This document shows positions 10,651 through 21,208 of a DNA stretch of 64,000 nucleotides, piece after piece. The position numbers were made by a program, and so were the translations under genes. Numbering within the stretch: the stretch's first letter is position 1; each line of letters opens with the position of its first letter. The stretch comes from Plutella xylostella (taxonomy: Eukaryota; Arthropoda; Insecta; Lepidoptera; Plutellidae). The stretch lies in NCBI RefSeq assembly GCF_932276165.1, contig NC_063983.1, positions 10,423,501 to 10,487,500 on the forward strand. The letters run 5' to 3'. The notes beneath the pieces were generated by a model. It had not been told where the DNA came from. It worked only from the letters and a program-made list of their open reading frames with translations, and did no database searches.

Positions 10651-10843
10651 ATGTGAAACTAAAAAATGTGTGTTTCATACAATGTGGGTTGGTCCCCCAC
10701 ATCAAAAAAGTATGTTGTAGTTGGTTTTTTACAGTGTTTGTTTTCTTGACAGGTAGACCCTACATTAAATAGCATGTTCTAGTATATAACTCAATATTGA
10801 CGAAGTTGTGGATTGAGGCCTTTCTGCGTAACTACGTCCAAGT

Positions 10844-11130
10844 TATCTTCTGACTTCTGGGTCCTGCAGCTTATTTACAGCGACATCTTGGGCAGATCTT
10901 GTGGCCTGCTTCTGAGCTATCGTCAAGCAGATTTTTCCCACGACTAAGTGGTGATCACTCTTGACTTTAGCAACCCTTCTTAAGTATTTCTAACATCTAG
11001 AAGTGAATGTCTTCATTTTCGAATAATCAAAATGTGGTCGATTTGGTTCCCGGTCCGACAGTCGTGTGAGAACCAAGTCACCTTGTGACATTATTTTGGA
11101 GTTACCACCACCGAAAATTAGCCATTAACA
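10844..11130 (-). pseudogene. RTE LINE endonuclease fragment in A1 (right of A2)
   Basis: This is the counterpart of 9616-9880. The minus strand again encodes the NQIDHILII segment with the preceding TWFSHDCRTG. It is contiguous with 6895-7456 once A2 and one AAGT are removed. Confidence 0.65.
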
Positions 11131-11274
11131 ATCCTTAGGCATCGTCGCTCGCTTATCAAATCGGGCGTAACTTGTATGAATCTGATAAATGTTTGAGAGT
11201 CGCGCGACGCTGCTTATGGATTGTTAATTGCTAATGTGACTTGCCCACACTAACATACGGTGCCGATACATGGA

Positions 11275-11480
11275 CGATGACCAACGAAACTGTGCACCGA
11301 ATCAGAGTCCCACAAAGAGCTATAGAGCGAGCCATGTTAAGTATTTCGCTTAGACGTATTCCCAACGTGGTGATCCGTCAAAAGAGATCCGCCGAACTGA
11401 AATGGGAGTGGCAGTGATACTTGGCTCGTGGGGGGATGGAAGGTGGAAAAATGCGGTGACAGAATAGTGGCCAAGAGACG
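11275..11480 (+). pseudogene. RTE LINE C-terminal fragment in A1
   Basis: It matches 10022-10260 of A2 but lacks about 25 bp after the CGTCAAAAGAG sequence, so its frame differs. The RAIERAMLSISLRR segment is still readable. Confidence 0.6.
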
Positions 11481-11490
11481 GAACAAAAAC

Positions 11491-11880
11491 AGTTTGAATC
11501 CTTTCTGCCAAATAAAATTTGAACTGTTTTATTAAAAACTTATATTCTATGAAACAACTCAGACAGTTTGAGTCCTTTCTGCTAAATACAAATTGACTTC
11601 TTTCAATCAATAAGTATTTCGCTAAAACGACTCAAGACGGTTTGAGTCCTTTCTGCTAAATACAAATTGTCTTTTTTCAATGAATAAGTATTTCTCTAAA
11701 ACGACTCAGACGGGTTGAGTCCTTTCTGCTAAATACAAATTGTCATTTTTTAATGAATACGTATTTCTCTAAAACGACTCAGAGCGCTTGAGTCTTTTAT
11801 GAAAAACTAAATTTTTCATGGTTTCATAGGAAATGCGTTTCTGTAAAAGGACTCAAACAGTTTGAGTCCTTTATGTGAAA
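11491..11880 (+). repeat. Right-arm array of TIR-like dyad repeats in A1
   Basis: Copies of TTGA(G/A)TCCTTTCTGC-like sequence start near 11491, 11568, 11642, 11715, 11789 and 11863, the same layout as in A2. The last is again part of the palindrome AAGGACTCAAAC-A-GTTTGAGTCCTT. Confidence 0.8.
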
Positions 11881-12065
11881 CTAAAAAATGTGTGTTTCAT
11901 ACAATGTGGGTTGGTCCCCCACATCAAAAAAGTATGTTGTAGTTGGTTTTTTACTGTGTTTGTTTTCTTGACAGGTAGACCCTACATTAAATAGCATGTT
12001 CTAGTATATAACTCAATTTTGACGAAGTTGTGGATTGAGGCCTTTCTGCGTAACTACGTCCAATT

Positions 12066-14505
12066 AAGTATGTGATTGTTCTAAGTGAAAGTGTTTCAGT
12101 AGTTTGTATAAAATATTTGTGTAAGTAATTAAATGTCGTTAATTGAATATTTATTTTAATTTCCCATACCAACGAGAACGAAATCCCAGAGATCTTCAAT
12201 GCAGGAAACACAGTGACACACTCGCAGTTACACACAGGACTTAATTAACTTTTAATTGTTATATTTTAATATAAATGCACACCAAGGTTCTTACCTACAT
12301 AATATAATATTGAAACAACGATTATGACCGTGACACAGTCGCACTCAGGTCGGCTGATAGCTAAATATACGCTCCTAACTGCAAGAAAGGGACTTATTAA
12401 AGCGGCAAGAGGGAAATAGTCCTTCAGGGGCCAGAAATACAAATAGAACATTACGATACGAGGGCTCTCGAACAATCCCTTTGTGATTTCGCTAACAAAA
12501 AAGAAAACGATTTGGTCTTAGCTAAAATCTTTCCCAATCTGATGAGGAAAATGGGGGAGTGTGTTGCCTACTTATTGTGTACTTTACTGAAATTAGTAGT
12601 ATTAGGTATAGTTACTGACCTAGATTACCTATGTATATGTTGATCGAGAAGCAGTACAAAGCTTATTCTAAATTGGTGACTATTGGCGTTCCTCACTAAA
12701 CAGTAGGTAATTCATATTAAAATTAAACTACATACAGACTGTTCCAAAGAGTCCAATACAAATATGTTACCCATTTTATTTGATTACGTAAGTATCTTAT
12801 TTACGGTGGTGGTACGAAGTCCGTTCTGCTGACGTCACGCGCTGGGACGGGGGCCAAGAATGGCCAGTGTTAGCTCGCAATATTGTGTGCCGTGGAGTCT
12901 GACATCTCCTCATCGTGACGACGGATGGATGGCGATGTGATGGTGATGAAGAAGATAAGTACTGGGCTGTATGAAGATGTTGATCTAGGTTAGTTAGGTA
13001 GGTACTTACGTAATAAATAACTCTAAAGTGACTGTATGAAAACCAAAGTTCAGTGCAATCCAAACCAAATCCGAACCCGTAATTCAGCTCTAAACTGTAA
13101 TTACTAAACTTCAGAAACGAATTAGGTACTTAGGTACTTATCTTGAAAAATGTTCAAATAGTGATTTAGCCGAGTGGAGGGTTTCAGTTCTGATGGCTTC
13201 CGTTTGGTCATTGGTGCGTGGAAATATTGTGGGAAAATTCCTGTTACGAGTTACCCTATTGTATGTTACGTAAGTTACGTTGCCAAATGAAGCAAATAAC
13301 CTTCCAGAGCCATTACCAACTAGTTTCCACGTTGGACCCGCGTCACGTCAGCCGCAGACACCATTTCCCATTTCCATTTACACAGGTGCTCGTGTAATGT
13401 AGTTTACAACTCGCGCCCGACTTCACCATTACATGTTGAACTGGATAACTGCTGGGTATCGATTCCCGAGTAACGAAAATCATCCCCAATGCCGAGATAT
13501 CGCCGAAATTACGTTTATATCTTATGTGAATATTTTAAAACGTTAATCTGGCGATATCGCGTAAAACGTGAGACGTCGGTGGTTTTAAACAGACATAACT
13601 AAATATATACGAGTATGGTTAAAAAATATCTACGAACTTCTGGAATTGAGCTCCAAAACTTGATCATGAGATTATTCATTAAGTATACAAAAGTCAGATT
13701 AAAGATATTAAACAATATCTTGTTCTTATAGTAACATCACACCGGCTATAAATATATTTTGTAAAAGTTATGATATGAACTCTGATATTTATGATTGTAT
13801 TGTTCTAGAAATTGATTAATAGTTTGCTATTGCTATGCCACTGCCCAAGTTTGAGGGCCGTGACATTTGCTAACAATCGTGAGCTCAATATTAGCTACAA
13901 GTTTATAATAACGATAAACTTGTGTGATTTACATGACAATGTGCTTCCTTGAACTATGGATTTATTGTTTTGTTTAAACAATGTACCTAGTATGCCTGTC
14001 CAGTACGGGTAATTAATCATATTGATCATTTACTTACGCGTTTTCTATTTACACAATAGGTTTATACATAATAAATATATAGATAATTCTAGCCATAATT
14101 ATGTCGAGAGTCAGGGCTGCAGGCTGTTCACAAGTTTCAAAAATTACGAAAATCTAACTTTCAGGTTTTCTTAACTACGTTTTACTCTATAATGTATGCC
14201 TATACACGACCTTTCTCGACCCTAGGTGCAGAATCGGGCCCGGCCTCGCTCCACACACGTACACAACCCTTTGCCGCGCGTTATTGAAAGTCTAAACAGG
14301 GATACAGATCTTCCCATTCCTATTTGTATTACTGAACGAGACGTAACGCAAAGATAAGGAAGTCCCTGCAAGTTGGAATAAATAAATAAGTAAATAAACC
14401 ACCGACAGGGGAATACGTGACGGGAATATGGCGTATGTTATGTACTACCAGGAATCAGGAGTCACACGAGATGATGGCGGCTGCAGGGCTGTAGTGATGA
14501 GATGA
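12066..14505. other. Non-coding stretch after the transposon nest
   Basis: The sequence directly after the AATT duplication is the original continuation of the 3' flank of MADF gene 1. No AATAAA is seen within the first 600 bp. No open frame resembles a known protein. The rest is ordinary AT-rich DNA with scattered TAGGTACCTA-type words. Confidence 0.5.
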
Positions 14506-14640
14506 GGGGGTCACTCTATATGACAAAAAACTAAGTTTCTGAGCGCTGCAGCGCGAGCCACGACTCTATCTCGTTGTATTAAACGTGCCGATTGCCCGAC
14601 AGCTCTTGTTCGTTCGTTTTACTTTAGTATAGAGTGACCT
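14506..14640 (+). mobile_element. 135-bp MITE, copy 1
   Basis: It starts GGGGGTCACTCTATATGAC and ends with the inverse (AGTATAGAGTGACC). The core contains GAGCGCTGCAGCGCGAGCC and TTGTATTAAACGTGCCG. It is one of six copies in the window and non-coding. Confidence 0.85.
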
Positions 14641-17600
14641 TCGAGCCGGAATGGCGGTAGTAGACGTGTCTCATGAAGCCCAAATGATATTTTTTCTCCA
14701 CGTGCCGGTGTGGAGATGTAGTTCGTATTTCGACTCTTTATTTTCTTAGGATTTCGTATATTTTCGTTTGCCAAATTGCGATACGGTATAAAGTACAGGG
14801 AAAACTCTCAAAGGAAATATTAAGAGCATTGTTTTTACATTTCAAATGGCAACTCGACCGTTCCTAAAAATGTATAATTAATCAGACCTTCTAATCTAGT
14901 TTAAAAGCGGAGTTGTTTACTTAAGTACATATTAACACACGAAAATAGTGACTTTTCGGATGCTACTGGTAACATCCACCGCTTATCTCCGCTCCCGACA
15001 AACCCTCATAGCAACGACCAGAACATAAAACACAAACACCCATTAACACTGGTGCAAGCCGATCATTTGATTTCAACACTCACCCAGCGTACCATGGCCC
15101 CTAAGCCGCAGCTAATGCCCCTGGTTTCTGTAGAACCAGTGTGGTGAGTGGGGTCAAGCTGTGCTGGTGGATGCACTGGGGCTGGGCCCTCGCCGCTGCT
15201 GCTGTAAGTGGCATATCCCGTGCTAACACGCGGCTGATTGAATCGCACTCTTCACAACATGTTGCGATGATTTATTTCCCATGTTTTTCATAATTTGCGT
15301 TTTTGTCAGAGACTTTTGTGACCGATAAGTTGTAATATTTTGTTTCATCTATCAACTTATGTAGGCAGAAAGTAAGTAATAGTAACTGTAGGAAGTAATG
15401 GTGGGCTTATGACTTTGTGAATGTTGGTACGAAAAGGATGACATCCTTCCGTATTGAACTTTCCTCATCAATCATCATCATCAAATAGTTACTTACATTC
15501 CCAGGCCTTTACCAAGAAGCGCACACTCTTTTCTTGGCCCTCCACACAGACCACTGTTAAAGGTAGTTAGGCAGTTGGGCCAGCGGGCTGGAGGGTGTCC
15601 CACGTAATGTTTGCCTATTTACGGTCGAGTATACTGTTGTCTACCGCATTTATACCCCGGTCTCGGCTATAAAAAACATGAAATATTTTGTTCAGTACCA
15701 CGTACAAACTCACCTGTCTGCGTCCTTTAAAATGTGTCTGTCACAACGTAATTGCTCGCTCTTCCAAACAAAATATGCAAGTGATGTACCGTCGGAGCCG
15801 CCTCATCCAGGCCACAATAAATTGTGAAGGCTCTGCAAGTGACGGCCCTACAGCCATGGAAATGAGACACGGAGCGAACCGGAGCGAGGCTGAGCGAGCG
15901 GGAGCGACAAGGAGTGAGACAGTTATTTATGACGTTGTTTCATTTTCATTTTCAGTCGGGCTGCAAGCGCTATTCTTTTATATCTGTGCTGCGTTCTTTT
16001 GTGCAAGCTACTTGCCTGTAATAGGTACTACCCGAATACAAACATTTGAATTAATGTACCTACTTAATTGACGATCGGTATAGCTTGTGTAAAAAATTAT
16101 AAACATCGTAAGTGAATATTTTTGTTATTTTTAGAAAGGCCTTAATAGTAAAAATTGTACAGAAAGAAAGAGAATCTTATTTTGCTTGAATCAATATGTA
16201 CCTATACAAGACAAAATAATATGTATTAAGTATTTTGTATTGAGATAAGTACTTAGATGTTGACTAATAAGTACACGTTAATGTAACGTTTGTATATTTT
16301 TAGGCTAAGTAGCTATGTTTACTTAGATGAATCATTTGTAGTTATAATATTTTTCAGTACACAAAATTAATCTTAGATAAATCTAATTACGATACCTAGA
16401 GGTGTATTAGTCAAGTACGCTCTTTAAGTAAGACCCTATTAAAAACATTTGGTTTAACACCATCAAGTAATTGCACCAAATATTAGTAATAGAAAGCAAT
16501 GTGTCAAGCGCACTCGCCGGTGTGAGCGCGGCTCGGCCCTGCGGGAGCCATATTCCCGCTATAGCCATCGCGTATAACTCAGGAGCGGCACTTATTAAAT
16601 TTGCCTTTGATTAATATGCAACCGTTTATAATGCGCCATTATTCCTACGCTATATTTAGCGATCTGGCACAAAATTTCCTGATTTATAGTTAGCCAAGTA
16701 ATTGAAACTAATAGCAGGGACGTGGAAAAAATGAGTTTTCTTGTCATAAGTTACAAATTACCGACACGTCGTGGATATCCGCCTTCGCACGATTTATTAT
16801 TCAAAATTATTAGACGTGTGAAAATAATAACACCACACAGTTTGGAAATTAGGTCGCTATAATCTATAAGTAAGCAAAGCTATTTTAGATTTAGTGGAAA
16901 TACGTTTTTAAAAACGAGTGTCATTAAAACAAACACTTTATTAGAATGTGGATGTAATTGCCGCCCGCCTGCGCGACACAACAGCTTCATTATCGGAATA
17001 CAACATCAACACAAAGAAAGTCATTTACACGTTAATATTCGACTTAAAAGGCGTTTCCAACACGTGCTTAATTTTCCCAAATTTCCTTTAATTATCGAGC
17101 CGGAGGCCATTTTATTGCTCGAAAAATTTAAAGAGACGACTCCCTTTGATCCGGCGTTTGTTGGTGAAATGTAAATTTCCGGAAAATAAGGTGTAAGTAA
17201 TACAAATAGGAAACGGGCGGAACGAACGAATTTAATTAAAGCTATTGTTGAAGGAGACGATGCTCGCAGGGAGCGAGCGAATGAACCATTATCGACGAGT
17301 GTTGCCAGTGTAAGCCTATTTTCCACGGTGTAGTGGGTGGTGAAATTACAATGAGGTGGAAAATAAAAATATCAGAATGTTGTACAGTTATTAATATTTA
17401 TTTATCAAAACCCTGCCTCGCACAATATTTTATAACTCAAATAGGTCTAAAATGAGACCAGGGATTAAGTCCTTATAATTGTCTGGTTGAAGTATACAAG
17501 GTATTGCAAGGAGATTACATTAAAGTGGGGAAACCAAAGGTTCTACCCCTGTGTTTCACGCCACAGGGATAGAAAGATGGTATTAACCCCAGAGAAACTT

Positions 17601-19080
17601 CTATATTACTTCAATGGGATAGCAGTTTAACGTTAAGGCCCCGTAACCGAAGGACGTTGATAGCCTAGCGCCTACAAAAGGTTCAAAGTGCAATTTAGAT
17701 ACTACTGCCCGTTCTAACGGGGCTCCCTACGAAGTAAAAAAAATAAAAAAAATAAAGGTTTTAACCCGCTAGAGTCCACCCGGGTTCTGCCTTTGCAATC
17801 CTACATTCAGCAGCGGCGTTAGAAGGCTGATGCCGCTGAAGATTAATAGAAATCCTAAGGAAATTCCTCAGTATCCGCTCAACGAACATACAACGGCCGA
17901 CCTGGACTGTCGGACGGGGCCAGGACAGGAGCTCCGGACGGCTCGTGGCTCGCTGACGGCTCTGGTCACCAACGACACCTTCTTGGGGTTGGGTCAGGTG
18001 ACACGCGTCTGGCAATCGCACGCTTCACCGGGCCGGATTGAAATTGTCGGCAATTCAGGTTAGGTACACATGGTGTGATGCTGCGTGGGTGTCTGTGGCA
18101 CGTATCTGGTAACAGGAAATATGAAGCAAGGAACTTGGTACCAATACGGCCTGTGCCACGCGGACCGGGAAGAAAAAAACAACCACACACCAGTCCACTC
18201 GAGACGTTCTGACCGAGAATGGCTCGCCTCCTTGCCAGTTCCGAAAAGAAAAAAAAACCTTCACCGGGATGCCAGCTCATCGTCGGGTCCAGCTCGCAAA
18301 ACTACTCTGTGGCCAGTCAACACCATCATTGTTCTGAGCGTCATATCGCCACTGACCACTGTCCGATGACGATCTAGCACGAGTTTTCTCAAAAGACCAC
18401 AGACAACAACTGAAACTATATCCTGTGTGTCGAATTTGACAGCTGATACTTGACAAGACTAACAAAGTAAACAACAAACATAATGTTTATTGTAAACAAT
18501 AAACGAAATGTTAAGTTACAAAAATAATGGTGTTACACCAGCTGACAACTATTTGGAATAAATTGTGGAATCCTTCGCTGCTGAGTGTAGCTTTATTGGA
18601 TTTAATTTAAAACTCACTTTTTTTATCCTACTTAGTCTTCTCCAAGCACATAAATATATCACTGATAAGAGATCACTGTAAAGGGAACCCTGTGCCATAT
18701 TTATTATTTTAGATGCAGTTTTTTGATGCTTGTTAGAGGAGAAGGTGGTTATGTGGCCCACTGACCCCTTTATATAAGTATTTTAAGGATCCAATACAAC
18801 TAGCTTTTTTTGCTAACAACTAAGTAAATAAAAAATATTGCAGAAAAACCAATCGGGGTGCAATATTACCATTTTCTCCTCTAATGACTAGCAGTGCCAA
18901 CATGGCCTGGCATCCCCGCCCCTAATTGTGTCGGGTTGCAAATTGAAATCGTTTCATCGAGAAGCTAAATCAATTTCGGACGAAATGATTCAACTCCCGT
19001 CCGTCTGTTTATTACACGGAAATACTGTACAACGACAACACGTTAAGTACTGTAGATAATTAGTAATTTTATTAGGTACT
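14641..19080. other. Non-coding stretch, no gene supported
   Basis: Mostly AT-rich, with mixed-composition islands at 15830-15920 (repeated GGAGCGA words) and 16990-17330, the latter looking like conserved regulatory DNA. At 17640-18480 there is a GC-balanced block with a CCCGTTCTAACGGG dyad (17710) and overlapping open frames up to 104 codons on both strands; none resembles a known family. A repeat or 5' region of an unrecognised element is possible. Confidence 0.4.
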
Positions 19081-19285
19081 AGCTGTTCCCGCGCGCTTCG
19101 CTTCGCCTTAAATAGTTTTCCCGTGGGGAATTCCGGGATAAAAAGTAGCCTATGTTCTTTCTCTCTCAGGGGCTAGACTATCTGTATACCAAATTTCTTT
19201 CAAATCCGTTCAGTAGTTTTGGCGTGAAAGAGTAACAGACAGACAGACACAGTTACTTTCGCATTTATAATATTATAAGTTAGGA
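19081..19285 (+). repeat. Widespread lepidopteran dispersed repeat (SINE-like)
   Basis: It runs from CTAGCTGTTCCCGCGCGCTT through GGGATAAAAAGTAGCCTATG and TTTTGGCGTGAAAGAGTAAC to an (ACAG)n block and TTTCGCATTTATAATATTA. The same repeat occurs at 47354 (+) and 47612-47811 (-). This layout is well known from moth and butterfly genomes; I do not assign a class beyond SINE-like. Confidence 0.75.
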
Positions 19286-21085
19286 AGTTAGGATTAGTAT
19301 TTAAACTACAATTACATATTTTTAAACTTACCTAGTAAACTTACTTAATAAAATAGATTGAAATTGGTACTATTATTAAGGTTCGTCTACGAGTTATGAA
19401 GTAACATTGGGGTTACAGCACCCCCTTTTAGTCAGAATCACGCTAGTCCTGAACGCGATTGGGGGAATTAGAACAAAGACAAAGAAAAACATTGGTATTG
19501 TACATTATATGTATCTACCACAGTATTCGTTACATTTCATTACCCAACGGGAAAATTTATGATTAAATTGAATCGAGATCGATTTCAATTTGTTTATTGT
19601 ATGCTTACAAACATTATTTATTCGTGTGAGTATTCATATTCCCATCACCCTATAAGAGTTGTGCAATAAGTTTGACGATCCCCTAAGAGGTATAAAGACG
19701 TAGGTGTCTAATGAGAGGCCAGAAACTTCTTTCAAAAGTTACAACTAAAGCCAACTTGTCAGCATTGACGAAAAAATACGACCAGAGTTTCGGTTATCTT
19801 TAATCTACTCTCCCCAAATGTTTAAACTGTGCCAAAACAAAACAAACCATCACCGCGTATCTTCTCATAAATTGCAGCAACATGAAATTGGGACCCTCCG
19901 TAAATAATCTAATACATTTCGCACCTCCCCGAAACACGTGTAATCACATCTCCGAGAGTGCGTAATATTTGACGTATACGCGGCGGGTGCGATAGCTCCT
20001 CATTTGTCGGGCGCTGCCACATTACCTTGCTTACAGCCGCCACTTGCAGCCTAATGAAAAACATCAACTGACAGAACAGGGAAAACAACTGCGGAATTAT
20101 CCAGGCCAGGTTGACTCGTGAATTGACATGGTTGCTTATTAGTCTCCGGAGATACGTGCATGGTGCATGCGGGTCATGCGCGCTGGTCACGGGTGTCGCA
20201 CAAAGGATCCACTGCCCAATGCTGCGGTGAAAACTCTCAATCAGTCGTTCCGGCGAGTGGCCGGGCGGTCACAATGCGGCTCGTACTGGCACGACACTCC
20301 CTGTCCTGTACTGCGGCTACACTAATTACTACTTTGTTGCGTGTTCACAAAAGAATCGTCGCTCGCCGGCGGCCGCTCTGTTTGTCCGACAATTTGCCTA
20401 ATTACATGACGATAGTGAACGTCACATTGAAGCCATAATGGCGTTGTTACTAAAGCATTATATGGAAAATTGCGAGCTATAACTGGGGCACTACAACAAT
20501 CGCTGTGTGTTGCAAATTACAGTATCGTGATTCTCTGAATGTCGCTAAGGAAAACTCCGTGGGATCTATGAGGCGGTGCGGGGCGAGGACGCCGCGAGTC
20601 AATATAACTTGGCTTTAATAAGCGAGCAACTCTACTAATGCCCCAATATTTTTGCTCGGGGCTGCCGGCGCCGGCAGATAACAAACACATAAATACGCCG
20701 GTAACGACATAAGCCGACGTCATCTGGGGGCGCGCTAATAATATGGGCCTTTCGCAAAATGTCCCATTTCTTTATATTCGCTGCAGCATACTCCTGCATT
20801 TTGTTTTCGATTTTCATCTTATATCCTGAAGATAAGGTCTGTATTCGGTCAGAGGCGGGCTTGTAAGTCGGGTACAATCGGGATTATGTTTGGTTAGATT
20901 TTATGTTGATCCGGCGCGACAAATCATAAGTTTGTGCGAAGTGGCTCGGGGCGGTTGTTTTTCCGCTGTTGTTACATGGAGTCGTTTGGTAGACGATAGT
21001 CTTGGTTCCTCGGAGACGTTTGGTGCAGGGGAGGTGACGCGGGCGGGTTTGGGCCGCTGCGACTTGTCGCTTGAGCCGGCTCTCT
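19286..21085. other. Non-coding stretch, no gene supported
   Basis: From 19900 to 21060 the composition is balanced, with many CpG-containing words and overlapping short open frames on both strands. None has a recognisable domain. A regulatory or conserved non-coding region is possible, but I cannot show it. Confidence 0.4.
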
Positions 21086-21208
21086 GGGGGGTCACTATGA
21101 CGAAAAACTAAGTTTCGGAGCTCTGCAGCGCGTGTCACGACTCAATTCTAACGTGCCGATTGCACGACAGCTCTCGTTCGTCCTTATTTCGTCAGTATAG
21201 AGTCACCC
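21086..21208 (+). mobile_element. 135-bp MITE, copy 2 (about 12 bp shorter)
   Basis: It begins GGGGGTCACTATGACGAAAA, missing four bases of the usual CTCTATATGACG, and ends CAGTATAGAGTCACCC. The section between the core and TTAA is shortened. Confidence 0.82.

Larger units (their letters stand above)
7457..10839. mobile_element. Inner TIR transposon A2, inserted into A1 of the same family
   Basis: The ends GGACGTAGTTACGCAG at 7457 and CTGCGTAACTACGTCC at 10839 match those of A1. The duplication AAGT lies at 7453-7456 and 10840-10843. A2 itself contains the uninterrupted target sequence (GGATCTACTAAGTTATC at 9609-9623), which shows where A1 was split. At 3383 bp, A2 has three 189-bp units and a 112-bp tandem duplication that A1 lacks, and it lacks element B. 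No transposase is visible. Confidence 0.88.
2222..12061. mobile_element. Outer TIR transposon A1, interrupted by elements B and A2
   Basis: The left end GGACGTAGTTACGCAGAAAG at 2222 is matched by its inverted copy ending CGTAACTACGTCC at 12061. The 4-bp direct duplication AATT flanks it at 2218-2221 and 12062-12065. Without the inserted A2 and B the element is about 3.1 kb. It contains a left arm, two 189-bp tandem units, a SINE-like segment, minus-strand RTE endonuclease pieces, a plus-strand RTE C-terminal piece, and a right arm of dyad repeats. No transposase is recognisable, so it is non-autonomous. The superfamily is unknown to me; a 4-bp duplication fits Sola-like and a few other groups. 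It sits in the presumed 3' UTR of MADF gene 1. Confidence 0.85.

Noticed and set aside
15688..16071. 127-codon open frame on the plus strand
   Set aside because: It crosses a GGAGCGA-type low-complexity run and then AT-rich DNA; no domain.
17761..18480. Overlapping open frames on both strands in a GC-balanced block
   Set aside because: Frames overlap on both strands without domain signs; the GC content alone explains their length.
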